Source: Spisula solida (taxonomy: Eukaryota; Mollusca; Bivalvia; Venerida; Mactridae). From it: a DNA stretch of 64,000 nucleotides. The notes beneath the pieces were generated by a model. It ran no database searches and had not been told where the DNA came from. It saw only the letters and a program-made list of their open reading frames with translations. Positions 47,581-60,881 of this stretch are shown here, piece after piece (positions within the stretch are counted from its first letter, which is position 1; each line of letters begins with the position of its first letter). The DNA lies in assembly GCA_947247005.1 (NCBI GenBank), contig OX365945.1:17056501-17120500 (forward strand), in the 5' to 3' direction. Both the position numbers and the translations under genes were made by a program.

Positions 47581-48831
47581 AATGCACTCATGTAATATCC
47601 TCCATATATTATACCCAATATTATAATTATACATAATTATAATCATACATTTTGTAACTTACAAATTAAACGATTGTTTAAAGATCATATTAATGATTTA
47701 AACACCTATGTTATCGTCATCTGGTCCTAATGGCCTATAGGTACTTTGTGGATAAACTTGTATCACTTATTTTACCATCATATTTACCGATCCTAGGTCG
47801 GAGTCGCCCGGACTTACGGGTCGATGCATTTTATTCATAATTTATTATCATAATGTAAGTATTGACCATGTATTTGATCAGATAGAATCATATGATGACA
47901 GGACGCATGGAGATTATGTATCGTTTACTGATGACGCTTCATTACATGCTGTACTGATAAACCGAATGTCACTACATTAATAATGTACCCTTGGGCTTAT
48001 TTTTCGTAATCAGTGACTTCAGCAGCGGTCAAAAATTTTAGATAAATATTTATACCGATATAAGCGACTTGTTACGGAAATTTGCAGCAATTGCCTATCG
48101 CAAAATATAGTATTATACTAAATATTTTCAAAAAATGTTCTGATGTGATATATGTACGTCGTTATTTAAGCTTTCGGTCAGTGATAACCCATATAAGTGC
48201 CAGCACTTATTTCCAATGTGGTCCTGTGTTTTGCTAAAGAGACAGCAAGTAGAAGAGACAGTGGTGTAATAGAAGGAATCCGGATGGGCTCATCGATACA
48301 TCTATAATTCCAATGAAAAACAAAAATACTTTACCTGTTCTGACAATGGCTGTAATCTTTTGTGTACACATTAAATGAAACGTAGCACTCACATTATCGT
48401 AACTGGACGGTATAACATCAAACTAGTTCGAGTGTCTTAATAATAGGCAGGGTAGGACTCCGTGTAGAGTGATGGATGAAGCAGGTTCACTCTACTAGTC
48501 GCACCATATTATCGACGACAAGACGGTACCAATATTTTTCTGACACTGAGTTCAGCGTAACCGAAGTAGAATGTCTTCCCTCAAACCCTTCCTCGTACAA
48601 CACTTTCACTTATATTAATAAATTACAATTTAACGGTAGAAACAAAATATAATCTATTGCTATAATCACCCTTAAACAGCCAGATAAGAAATATGACAAA
48701 TAATGTTGCTTAGAAAGAGTGGATGTTTACTACAGGCGTATTCAATATAAACTGGCATGTTGTGGTTTAATATTGTTGGTTGCTTTAGAAAGAGCGTTGC
48801 TTCATTCTGTTGACCACTAATTAATAGTTGA

Positions 48832-49023
48832 AATTGTAGCAATACCAGGTTACTGTGGGCTACATGACCAAGTCGAAATTTGGAAAGGATCTTATATTTC
48901 GTGGAAATCATATTTCATAGAAATCGGTATATGAATAAACTACTTATGGTTATTTATGTTTTCGAATTGAAGCAGATTTTGTCTTGGACCTGTAGCCCAA
49001 AGTCACGAGGTATTGCTACACTG
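48832..49023. mobile_element. MITE with GTAGCAATACC ends, copy 2
   Basis: Left TGTAGCAATACCAGGTTACT and right AGTCACGAGGTATTGCTACA plus CTG. Same ends as 2316-2733 but shorter. Confidence 0.7.
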
Positions 49024-50011
49024 TTCCATATTGAGATTGAAATATTCAGACATGTTAGATCACTCCGAAGCTACCGCATATTGCATGCACTTTTTAGACT
49101 CAGCATTCTCAGAATATGAATATTTTCTTATCAATCTATTTCACCTATGTACGACCTGTTTTTGTGTAACTTCATATCAGAGATAAGATCAAGTTGCGCC
49201 AGTATTATCTCTATGGTATGTTTGATCTAATAATGGTAATTTGGAATGGCAGGTGATTAGGTGATCTGTAAGTAGTGTTGTGTAACCGTACACGAGAGCC
49301 ACGTGCATACACGAGAATCACGTGTATCTTGACCTGGGTAGAGAGAGTCTGCTATCTACTATAGCTACATTGATTACTCAATATTTGTCAATATACCGGA
49401 CATACTTGTTAACATTATATCGTTGCAGGTAGCTTCCCTCGGCAAGTGGTCTGTTAAACTGTGAAATATTTGTCCAGTGTTTACACATAGTATGGAATGA
49501 TTTTCCAATATTTGTTACGTGTCTTTTACATGTTTTACATCACCAAGCAGTATTTGGTTAGAGAAATAACGTAACCTAAGCATACATTGACGTTCCAACG
49601 CTAAATCAAACTTAAAAACGAAAATGCACCATGTTTGTATTGCATGAATCTGATACAAACTAGCCTACTGTAATAACGATTGGTCACTGTAAAATCATTA
49701 TTTTTCGTGGTGGTTAAAGTTTCGTAGATTTCGCGGTTGAACGGTTATGCTTAACTTTAAAAGCTATTATGATATAGCAATACTTTATTTTCGTTCGTAG
49801 TAGTTGCAATCAACATGGCAATACAGGACAAAGAACATACAAGCTCCAAACAAAACGCGCAACTACCGTACACTGGGCGCTTCCAGTCAGAAACGGACAG
49901 TTAACGTACACGGACGGATAGGCATGTTGTTGTTGCTTTTGTTGTCAGCTGACTGTGCGATTACGCCATCTGGTAAGGTCTGACTACACCCTATGGACAC
50001 ATATAACATCA

Positions 50012-50560
50012 TGATTACCTGTGATATTATTACCTGTGATCTTATAACCTGTGATATTATAACCTGTGATATCATAACCTGTGATATCATAACCTGTGGT
50101 ATCATTACCTGTGATATCATAACCTGTGATACCATAACCTGTGATACCATAACCTGTGATACCATAACCTGTGATATTATAACCTGTGATATCATAACCT
50201 GTGATACCATAACCTATAACCTGTGATATCATAACCTGTGATACCATAACCTGTGATACCATAACCTGTGATACCATAACCTGTGATATCATAACCTGTG
50301 ATATCATAACCTGTGATATCATAACCTGTGATATCATAACCTGTAATACCATAACCTGTGATACCATAACCTGTGATACCATAACCTGTGATATCATAAC
50401 CTGTGATATCATAACCTGTGGTATCATTACCTGTGATACCATAACCTGTGATACCATAACCTGTGGTATCATAACCTGTGATATCATAACCTATAACCTG
50501 TGATATCATAACCTGTGATATCATAACATATAAGCTGTGGTATCATAACCTGTGATACTG
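50012..50560. repeat. 15-bp minisatellite, ~35 units
   Basis: Unit CATAACCTGTGATAT with alternation between ATATC, ATACC and GTATC forms. The period is divisible by three, so fixed frames on both strands stay open: plus ITCDI, minus ISQVM and ITGYD repeats. Coding is not supported because no ATG context, splice signal or flanking frame extends it. Confidence 0.95.
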
Positions 50561-53500
50561 TAAGTATAATGTGTAGATACAATGGGAACTAGCCCCACGT
50601 TATCACACATCAAATCTAATTATGATGAAGGATAGACACAATCCAGGAACTTTACGAATGACCCTCGCATAAAAAGTCTACAACAGATTGGCACCATAGG
50701 ACGTATAAAGCATTGAAATTAGTTCAAGTTCCGCTTAAAACGGCTGTCAGCTAGGTTTTGGAGAAGCATGTAGACAGACAATAACCTTACACTAGACTAT
50801 TGTATTTAGCAAATACAGCATTACGTACTTGTGTATTTCGATGAAATATTAACCAAATGTGACGAAATGATAACAGCAATGACATAATAAAATTATTATG
50901 TCATACATATGACGGCATTTCGACGGAGAGACTATGACGGAGCAGTGAACGTCCTATGTTTTTAGGAAGCTATGAAACTAAATCAAAGGACTGAAAGTAT
51001 TGATACTAACACGTGGTCAACTGGTTAAGTAATTGTGGGAGGAAGAGAAAAGCTATAAAAAGGTAAATAATAATAATATTGTTGAAAGGCATTTTTACAG
51101 ATCTCAATAAATTAATAGATACCCTGAACATTTAAAACATACATCAAAAAGAATATGGTTCACATAATGCCGATAAATTTAGCCAGCATCCACCGTGCAA
51201 CTTCTGTCAGTGCGATGATTCTGTTAATTGCGTAAACGGAAACGCAGAAGTGACGGTTTTGACTCGCAAAGTCAAAAACTCTAGAAATAACCTGGCGAGG
51301 AAAGAAAGAGAGTCCAGCTATAGTGCACCATTTTGTACATAAATTCCTGTCCTGGTTAGTTATAGAATGACGTGATAAGAACTTGTCACCATACCCTTTA
51401 TACTGGTGCCCGGTGCAACACGTGAATCAGTACTCAATCCTGTCTGCACTGTAAGAAATATGTTGTAGCGCAAAAAAACATAAAACTCATCAGCTTATTT
51501 CAATGTGTTCAACAAAACGTGAAAATATACATCAAGCCGCAGTGTGTTATTGCATACGTCAAAAGTGGCTTAAAATGTTTGTAATGTGTTAGACAATTTT
51601 ATATAATAAAGCACGTATACCCACAGAGTAACCATACTTGAACTAGATGATGGGCTCACCAAGAAGATGCCCGTCCTACGTGCAGAGATTTAAATACTGG
51701 AACACCGTCGACGGTCATGTCATCCGCTCGTTTTAGAAGTTGTTAAAAATCGGCGCTAAACGCCGTATAAGAACAACCGAAGATACAAATTACTTTTGAA
51801 TTAGACAAAGAACGACATACACCAACAGCAGGGAACAGAGAGAGACCTAAACAGTTTATCAAGGGTCCAATCACTCGAAATATTTTTTTCATGATTAACT
51901 CCAAGCTGTATTCAAATAAATCAATTATAATTCAACGATAAACATGATTTATTGTCCGTATAAGTATTTTAACATTATTGGTCCTAAAGCAAGACATTTT
52001 GTCAGAGATTTTTATCTTAAATACCGTGATATAGCGATGACACGCGATGATAGTGCAAGTAGGCGCGTGCGCAGAGCGCGCGTTTTGCACCTCAGTGCCC
52101 GTCTGTCTTCACTTCATATTAAAATTATCAAGTGAATATCGAAATCAATTGAAGCTCTGTTTATCTAGATAACTATAAAGATAAGCTCCTGGATGACTTC
52201 TGTCCAATACTTCAGACAATTCGTAAAACATATTTTATTTTATTTTAATCAATGAACATAATTGATTAAACTCGAGAAACACGTGTGATTAGGACTCGAC
52301 CTTCTGTCTAGGACATGTCTGAGTGGAAAAATAATATTTTATCAAATAAATTAATTCTAATAAGTTTGCATTTGGTTTTTGAAATTGATATAAATAGCAA
52401 GGTTATAATAGCAATATTAATATAACTGTAAAACAATTATTATTCGCAGAGTAATATAATTTTGATTTCGCGAATAACAGGCCATAAAAAATCCTTATGA
52501 TATGTTATTCTCCGAAATACAAATCCACGAATATAAATGTGTAACGAATCTTAATCGAATCATCGCTTCGGAGTTCGCATGTGCTGATGAAACTGTCAAG
52601 CAAGAAGCACGAATTTACGAAACAACAAGATTCATGAAACCGAATGTCCTTACAATAACAAGATAGTACGAGTTACAACAACAAGATGCTTCTTGTTATT
52701 CACAAATAATTTGTACTAGTATTTAACTCCACCTTAATATCGCGCATTTTGACGTCTCCTTTGATACGTTACGGTCCGTCAAATTAATGTATTGAAAGAA
52801 ACCATTGATTCATTAATGCATTTAGCTATGATACATTTCTGTTTAATAAGCATATGAATTATTTATAGTAATTAATAAATGTAGCAATGAAATCCCCTTT
52901 TTGAATGAAACAAACGAGCATTGTTTGTTTGTATTCTGGCCCCTGTCTTGTCATCTCCGTTACCGAAATTTGCTGCGTCAAGAGTTGGGCAGAGAAATGC
53001 AACACCAATGTGACCCCCAGGACAATCCGTCCATGTCATTTAAATCATTTTCACAATCTCCTAATGTCTTTGACACCGCCTGTATTCAATCTTCAAAGAT
53101 TTTAAGATTTGAAAATTATGTGCAATACCGTGCCATCCGCGGGCATCACTGTCAATCTACGGTAATCGCGCGGAACGATGTGCAAGAACTAATGCATGAT
53201 AAATGAGCGTGGTTAACCGTCATCACGACAAATAATTACAATTTCATATTGCCCAATGACTGCAGTAGGGGGCTGTCTTACGTCATATGCCAGATGCCGC
53301 GGCAATCAAAGTTCCTAAAGGCTTTTACTGTTGGAGCTAAATTCAATGCACGTTCGGTAAATTATTGTTTGGGTCTGTGCGTGTTTATAGAACTCTACTG
53401 GAGAAATAAACACTGGGTGTTTTGTTGGTGTGCTACTTCTGGTCTGCTAGTGGTGTAATATAGACAACAGTAACACCAATGTCGACAGAGAAGCAGTCAG

Positions 53501-55079
53501 ATTCCATGGTTCCTAGACTAATACCAAACCTGTGAAACGTTCTATGATTCTAGGTTGTCTCGAAAAGCTGCAACTGGTTCCCGTTGAATATTTGCATTTT
53601 TATCAGTACAAATCAACGATTGAAACTTAAAGTCAGTAGAAATATATCCTTTCATATTCGAGTTCTTGAATTTGATATATTTTTTTCGGAAGTATGATAT
53701 TAATCTAAATTCTAAATAAGTTCTGATTACAAACAACATCTAGTTAAAACACACACATATATACGATGCACTTGAATCTTAGTAAATTAATAACTTAATA
53801 TTGCCATTCTTTTGTGCACATGAAATCGAAAAATGCACTCAGAAAATTAAGAACCAAACCCAATAATGCACCTAACCGCAAAATCTAATACCCGAACCCT
53901 CTTACAATAATCATCCATAATTCTCAACCATCGGGAATATAATCACAAACATATTACATATTTGCACTCAGTGATTTTACGATTTTACATCATTGCAAAA
54001 TAGTTAAATCATAATCGAAATTAAATTGACGTAAACGGCGAATATTATTTAATAATAACACCATTATTATGACATAAGTTATGACATAATCATAATACAA
54101 TATAATTTATGATCATTTTAGGCTAACGATTTGACTCGCTATGTGATTATTGTGGAAAATTGCGACATATTTGTCCGGCAGTCAAACGGTCAACTTTGTT
54201 ATAACGTTGTGTGGCCACCTGTCCAGTGTGACGTAATATTACCAATTTGACCAACTGCCCGAAGTACATGTAATTTTCTAGCCTAAATCGCACAACACTT
54301 ACAACTTTATTATCAATATTTTGTCAATATTGCGTCTATAAATAACTCTATGCGTTATATATACCGATATATTTACCCGCTGTTGAATATATCGGTCACC
54401 ATTGAGTAATATTAGGCAACGTAATTGCATATTTTATCACTTACGCATTTGACATATTTTGCTAATTAATGAATCTAGCGGATAATTTTGACATAACTCG
54501 TGTATGTATATGAAATTACAGTGATAATACCACAGGTTGGGCAAGTAAAATAAACAGAAGCATGTTCCCGTGACCTATGTAATTAGATTATGCAATATTT
54601 TTGGCAAATGTAGTTTACGTTACGTCAGCTAACGTACATTACCTCGCCTTGAATATGCAATAGCGAGATAATTATAGTATCTACTTGTTAGCAAGTGTTT
54701 AATAGATAAAATGTGACCCAGAACGTATGCATGTACCTTGTTTATACCACAAATAATAAATTATACGTGATGCGAAGTCGTATTGCACAAGTCGTGGTGA
54801 ACATTATCATATTAAGTAATCTTAGCTGTTTGGGGTTATATATACATGGGTGAAAGTTTCATGGAAAATTCAAATTCTGAAAAATCTGAAATCCTCAAAA
54901 ACGATATTTTGTATACAGAAATAAGAAAAAAAAGGCTTTACGGTACTCTCAAAAACCATAAGTTCAAACTTGCGCCTAGCGTTGGGACATTGTATCCGAT
55001 AAGCCGTTTTTATTTTGTAATGCATACGTAAATCACTTGTACTGATAAGCCAATCATCGGTATAGATCGAACGTTTATG

Positions 55080-55177
55080 TAATGTCGTGGTACCGTATTA
55101 CGGCGTGTGAGGTAATGTCGTGGTACCGTATTGCGGCGTGTGACGTAATGTCGTGGTACCGTATTTTGGCGCGTGAT
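55080..55177 (+). repeat. 33-bp tandem repeat, 3 units
   Basis: Three copies of a unit beginning TAATGTCGTGGTACCGTATT and ending in a GGCGTGTGA-like word; the third is the most diverged. The period is a multiple of three, so the frame repeats (MSWYRI), but there is no further coding support. Confidence 0.9.
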
Positions 55178-56027
55178 GAATCGGATGATCTACTATCGGA
55201 ATTATTTGGCTTTCGTTATATGAGCAACATCATCAGTTTAATTATTTATCATAATCATTACCTTGGTCGCAATAAATGCCGTACCGGTATTACGAGGACT
55301 ACAAAATCTGATGTATGTGGCTCCAAATAAACTTATGTCAAATTTAATGTTGCAATGCCGCATGGATAAAGTAATAAATTTCAGCATGTCCGAAACTTAA
55401 TGTAACTCACAAACTTTACGTGACTCATTTATTGCGTATAAATCGAATTTATTTAAATTAATCTGCGCGATGTCATGTCGCAATACTATCATTAATATTT
55501 GAATAATCAGTACACAAATGACCGTTCTGAACTTTCAAAATCCCATTAAAACTCGGGAGTGCATTTTCGTTTGATACAATTTTGTGAAACATTAATAATT
55601 ATGCAAGAGTGATTTAAACACAACAGTCTTAATCACCTTATACTATTGGGAATCATTGTTCAATGAATGTTTAATTATGCAATTTTCTAAATACGATTCA
55701 AATTATGGTCAGCCCGCTTGGTCAAGAGTTCATCTCGATCGTTATGTAAGATTTTGTAAAGATTGTTATTGGTAAATCGATAGGATTGTGTAAGTATGGC
55801 GTAATGATTACCTCTATGCGGTCACGACCTACAGCTGATAGTCGGTACAGTGAAATACGTGGTTAATCTCCCCAACAAACACAACGGTAATACAACGGGT
55901 ACTTTTGCTGCTAATTCGTCCACAAAACATTAACTGAATAGTTTGTATAGGTTATTACTAATAAATACCTGTTCCGTCACATGTTCTATTCAGTTATAAT
56001 ATATTATATATTATTGTGTAATGAGGA

Positions 56028-56275
56028 GTGATGAACTTTCAGCACTGCTATCATAATGGATCTATGCATGTATGGCCGCGCATACAACATAACGTAACAT
56101 TGTATGAACTAGAATGTGCACGGTATTTTAAAACAGTATACGGCACCGTGCTATATATTATATATGCATTGTGGTGTGGTGAACTTTCATCAGCAATTTC
56201 ATCATGCATCTATTCGTATCGTATTGTTGCACATACACCATGACGTAATGTTGTATGAAGTAAATGTGCACGGTC
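56028..56275. repeat. Diverged direct duplication of ~105 bp
   Basis: 56028-56135 and 56168-56275 share GTG(A/G)TGAACTTTCA, a TATCATAATGGATCTAT-like block, CACATACA, A(T/C)GTAA(C/T)(A/G)TTGTATGAA and ATGTGCACGGT in the same order. Confidence 0.7.
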
Positions 56276-57279
56276 AATGACACCCTTAAACAGGCCACGA
56301 TCTCCCGAAGCATCTCAAGTAGAAATCTGAACTGAAATTATGATTTTGCTAAAGTCAGAGTCGGAATAAGAGATCAACCTTAAGCTCCAGCTCTTGAAAT
56401 TTTACAGTAATAAATTTAAAATAACATTTCTGTTTAGTGATGCTAAATTCCAGCCTCGCATAGAAATTAACATAAAGACACATGCCAATATTTGAGATGA
56501 GATCTTGCTCAGATTGAGATGCCTTAGGGGATCGGGACCAGAGGTTCATGTAGATGTGCGTCATTGAGTAACATCAACCGCATTACTGTTGCGATCGCTG
56601 GGTGGTCCACTGCTTTCGAACTTCGCATTGCCAGGCGATGATGCCGTAGCACAGTACAGTATGGATACGAATCCCGGCTATAGATACAAACCATTCATGA
56701 CATACATGTTGTATTATACGTTGTCGGTTTGTAATTTTACAGAAAACAAATCAAGTACAAGTCAAACATGCGTCAGCGGTCGCCTGAATTCAGCAGTCAG
56801 TATACATCACAAGTACACGGTCTCATCCATTTCAATACCCATAAGAAGATAATCGAAAAAAGTCGAACATTTTCATATATAAGTTGTTAAAATCGATGCA
56901 ACCGTGTGCCTGTGGTTAACATATTATAATAAAATTCCAACCAGCCATTTGTTATAACAACAATACTAAATAATGTCGATGTATCCATTGACTGTCTACT
57001 TAAAACAGGTAACTACACATCTCAAATACAATAAATACATGGAGTAGTATTCAATTTTATTAGACTTACAAAATAAGACATTTTAGTAGCATTAGACAAT
57101 TTAGTGGATTTAACATATATTATCTTTTTGTATCTCAAGTTAACAATTTTTCTCACAAACACATGTATACTAGATCGTTTTCTCATTTTCACAGCACACA
57201 TACGGACAGACAGTCATTAATCATACACATATATAACATGTTATGAGATTCATTATAACATTTAGAAGATCCAGAGCAT

Positions 57280-57562
57280 ACGACACAATGAAAGGCTGAT
57301 GATAAAATTGCTGCAGCAGACGACACAAAGAAAGGCTGATGATAAAATAGCAGCAGCAGACGACACAATGAAAGGCTGATGATAAAATGGCTGCAGCAGA
57401 CGACACAATGAAGGGCTGATGATAAAATGGCTGCAGCAGACGACACAATGAAGGGTTGATGATAAAATGGCTGCAGCAGACGGCACAATGAAGGGCTGAT
57501 GATAAAATGGCTACAGCAGATGACACAATGAAGGGTTGATGATAAAATAGCAGCAGCAGCAG
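57280..57562. repeat. 40-bp minisatellite, 7 units
   Basis: Seven units of exactly 40 bases, each like ACGACACAATGAAAGGCTGA then TGATAAAATGGCTGCAGCAG. Because 40 is not a multiple of three, the reading frame shifts by one each unit, yet all three minus frames stay open through the array. It lies roughly 2.2 kb beyond the bZIP stop codon. Confidence 0.95.
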
Positions 57563-59743
57563 ACGAAAATGAGGTACACAGGTCCATGAAAGGTATAGGA
57601 TACATATCACGGACAATGATATATTTCACGGACCTATATGATGAGGTATATACATGTTCGGCTGCCTCTTCCATAATATATTGTATGATAACTTCCCTGA
57701 GTTCAATATGAGGTAGGTCTGGTTGATCACAGACTTTGTTTAATTCGAAATTCGATATTTCGTTATTCGATGATTATATATATTATATTATATTTCGAAT
57801 AAAAATCATAATATGAATATTGTAGTGCACAGATAATCCAAAGCCACACAGAAACGGCGACAAACACGCGGTATATGCCAATATAAAAATTACCAGAATG
57901 CTACAATGATGAAATAAGAGATCAAATAGACAGTTGTTTTATTAAAATAATTTTAAACGAAGTTAAATGCACCATTTTCGACGGCACAAGATGAGGATAA
58001 TCAATTGTCCAATAAATGATCATGAAAAACAGGCTAAAATATGTTTATTAATATAACAATCAAGAAAACTTGGAGTAATCAATAAAAAAAACATGTGTAA
58101 GCACGAAGGTCACAATTATACTTGTAATAGAGAATAGAAATTATAGGAATATCAACATTTTTGCTAATTCTTTTGATTTGCAACAGTCAGATTTCTACAT
58201 CTAGATTACTACGCAATGGGTATACATGTACATGTAATATAATGCTCATGTTGGTAAAACATTGGTTAATAATGGCCAAAGGGGTATAATTTGCCATTGT
58301 TGCTGATAAAACTTCAAATTAAATATTATAATATCATTACTATATTCATAGACGGGGAATCACACAGGATGGTCACTTCCTGTTTTGTTCAAGGGAAATG
58401 TCAATTTGCAACAATTTTCTATTTTCGTAAAAGTGCTAATATGAAATGTTAATATAATACTATTATTAGCATCATGCGCTCTCCCAGAACGCTGGTTGAG
58501 TGATACTTATAAGTATATATAAGTAATTATATACTTATGTATAAATACATTAAGAACAAAGTGTACGTGATAAAAAGTTACAATTTGACAAAAACAATAT
58601 ACGTTTATTATATCACGGTGCTGGCAATTCAAAAAAAACATTCGAAGGCCACTTTACAAAAAAGATGTAAACAATCAAATAAAGACCTTCTTTACAAGTT
58701 TCTTTTGAGAAAATAAAGGTATTTTGGTAACATGGGGAGTTAATTTTGAAGAAGTAGTCTACAATTTTTAGAACTTTATGACATTTTCCCCGAGGAGGGA
58801 CACCTTTATAACGATCCCTAAAATAAATGTCGAAGTGGTTTCAAGAGACTCGATGAAGACATATCATAATTTGAGAAAAAAATTAATACATACGAAATAA
58901 TGTCTAAAAAATGATAGCACATTTATGCAGAACATACATAGAAACATATGAACAAAATTATATATAACTAAAACGTTTGTAATAACACATTTTTAAAGCA
59001 GGAATATACATGAATATACTTAAAGTAATTTTCTAGAAAGCACTCAGTAATACGAGCAACAAACATATATTTTAATCTTAGCACTTACTATCGTCATACA
59101 TACAGACAGGAGAACGGACAATCATTATTTACAGCAAAAATCCGGAATTCAATCATTAAACTTGTAAGTTAGATAAGGAAATGACAGTAGACGGTGAAAT
59201 CCATGGAGAAAATGCCCTAATCTAGATATCATTTTCAAATTTCGTCTAAAAAAGGTTCCAGCTTTTTAGACAAATACAAGGAGACATAAACACGCACTCG
59301 AACAAACGAAAAACATCCTTACTTACAGAGTTGCACCAATATGAGCCAACGAGGTATTTTCAGGTTTATAGTCCCCTTTTTAACAAACTTAAACCCCTTA
59401 AATATAGGGATCAAAACGTAATAAAAGAAGAGTTATATATAAATTAACAAACAGGTGAATATACATCCTTATGATATATGGACAGCAGACTTAACTTAAT
59501 CTCATTTACTCTTAACATGTACACTTTAAAATCCACTCAAATTCCTCATAAATAGTTTTAATACACTAACAAAAAATGTACACCTTCAGTTGAGACGTGA
59601 ATGAAACAATAATATTAGTGCATAATAACTGGGTGACTTACAAGTCTAAGACACTTTTTAAATGACTGATATAATTTCCCTGAACACACTACCGTCTACT
59701 GATGACACAGTTTTTCCTGAGTAAAAATTCATCCATAAAGAAG
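57563..59743 (-). other. 3' flank and probable 3'UTR of the bZIP gene
   Basis: No coding signal on either strand. On the minus strand AATAAA occurs near 58603, 58046 and 57931, any of which could end the transcript. The exact 3' end cannot be fixed. An AT-rich self-complementary stretch lies at 58503-58545. Confidence 0.45.
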
Positions 59744-60532
59744 CTACATTCTGTTATATAGCATATAGTGTAACTTTGCAGTCTCATTCTTCAATATAGC
59801 AACTTGCGCTCTTAGTTTTAGATTTTCTTGTTCTAAGTATGCGGCGCGCATAGCTATTTCTTCCTCCTTATGACGTCGATTGTCGCGTGAACGTTTTGCG
59901 GCTTCATTGTTTTTTCTCCTTCTTTCCCAATAATTTCCATCTTTCTTATCTTCAGGCACATGTTTAAGTTTTTTACTTTCTGAGTCAGAGTTACTGTCCT
60001 GAGAATTGGTTCCAGATCTGCTTTCGGCACGTCGTTTTCTCTGTAACAAATGTGACGTCAGTGGGGTAACCGGAAATGACGGAAAAGATGCTGATGACTC
60101 GTATAATGACGATAACCCAAGTCCGACGGGTAATCCGGCGGGTAATCCGACACCTTGACTGGCAAATAATGCAGCCGACGTCGGTGAAAACACGGATGAA
60201 TTGTCTAATGGATAAGATTTGAACGGCCGGCTGCCTGATGAAGATGGCGTTGTTGGCGAAGATGGCAAAGAGGAATCGCCTCGATCCCGCGATAAATCTG
60301 ATATTGAGCAGGGTGAATCACGATTACTTGTCGGTATAGGTCCAGGTACTGGTTTGATAGCCGACGGAGGTAATGATGAATCACTTTCGTTGCCGTCGGA
60401 TGATGATTGGCGATGCCTGTGGGGTGTTGAAGGTGACGGTGGCGTATCATTTGAAATTGCTCGGTGTGAAATTCTATCTTGATCACAAATGGAAGTGGAC
60501 TTAGCCGACAGGTCCAACGCCGCTTCACTCAT
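59744..60532 (-). CDS. bZIP transcription factor, PAR/CES-2/giant-like, 262 aa (gene 4)
   Basis: One coding exon from ATG (60530-60532, A at -3) to TAG (59744-59746). Residues 1-190 are Ser/Pro-rich and probably disordered. The basic region, [20 protein letters not shown] (201-220), has the NNxAAKRSR DNA-contact core of PAR-type bZIPs, and the preceding VPEDKKDGN also fits that group. A leucine zipper follows with heptad positions I226, L233, L240, L247 and L254. It ends nine residues later. Such proteins bind DNA as dimers in the nucleus, at sites near TTA(C/T)GTAA. ALDLS at residues 5-9 resembles the PxDLS motif bound by the corepressor CtBP, so it may be a repressor. The exact orthologue (HLF/TEF, CES-2 or giant-like) is not settled. 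Confidence 0.93.
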   Translation of the reverse strand: MSEAALDLSAKSTSICDQDRISHRAISNDTPPSPSTPHRHRQSSSDGNESDSSLPPSAIKPVPGPIPTSNRDSPCSISDLSRDRGDSSLPSSPTTPSSSGSRPFKSYPLDNSSVFSPTSAALFASQGVGLPAGLPVGLGLSSLYESSASFPSFPVTPLTSHLLQRKRRAESRSGTNSQDSNSDSESKKLKHVPEDKKDGNYWERRRKNNEAAKRSRDNRRHKEEEIAMRAAYLEQENLKLRAQVAILKNETAKLHYMLYNRM

Positions 60533-60540
60533 TTTGGAAT

Positions 60541-60793
60541 CTGAAACAAAAACAAATACAAATATTTATAATGCGGTTAAAAATTAGTTTTCGCTTTAAT
60601 TTTAAATAATTATTGATTATAAAATATTAACTGACACTATTATATACACAAACATTTATAAATAAATAAACAAAACATCAACTGCATATATTATCATATT
60701 TTCGATAAAAACTAATAACTATACGCAATACAATGTACATGAATTAATATTAATAAATATCCGATTATAAAATACAAAACAAATTCTCATTAC
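60541..60793 (-). other. 5'UTR intron of the bZIP gene
   Basis: Minus strand: exon end AAGAG/GTAATGAG at 60794/60793 and acceptor TTTTTGTTTCAG at 60541, just 8 bases before the ATG. Both sites are strong. The intron is 253 bp and AT-rich. Confidence 0.7.
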
Positions 60794-60873
60794 CTCTTAT
60801 AATTAACAACTCAAAGTCCAATCATAACTTATAAATGTTCCACAATGAATATTCCGATCAAATTGGGAATCCC

Positions 60874-60881
60874 TATTTATA
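60874..60881 (-). promoter_or_regulatory. TATA box of the bZIP gene
   Basis: TATAAATA on the minus strand, in GTGTTTATAAATAGGGATTC. It lies about 80 bases before the predicted 5'UTR donor, which puts a start site near 60845-60850 and gives a short untranslated first exon. An inverted CCAAT (CATTGGCTAATC, near 60977-60988) lies about 100 bases further upstream. Confidence 0.6.

Larger units (their letters stand above)
45601..49980. other. Intergenic, no supportable gene
   Basis: Holds a ~100-bp hairpin repeat (47483-47580) and a MITE (48832-49023). The minus frame 46290-46580 shows no motif. Nothing else stands out. Confidence 0.5.
50561..57279. other. Intergenic, no supportable gene
   Basis: AT-rich, with two small duplications listed separately (55080-55177 and 56028-56275). 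The frame 52901-53206 has no recognised motif. Confidence 0.5.

Noticed and set aside
49887..50524. Frames up to 167 codons on both strands
   Set aside because: Produced by the 15-bp minisatellite; no start context, splice signal or domain.
52901..53206. 101-codon plus frame
   Set aside because: Starts at TTG in AT-rich DNA, overlaps another open frame and has no motif or splice support.
57189..57674. 161-codon minus frame with Cys/His/Leu repeats
   Set aside because: It is the 40-bp array read in one frame; the other two frames are equally open.
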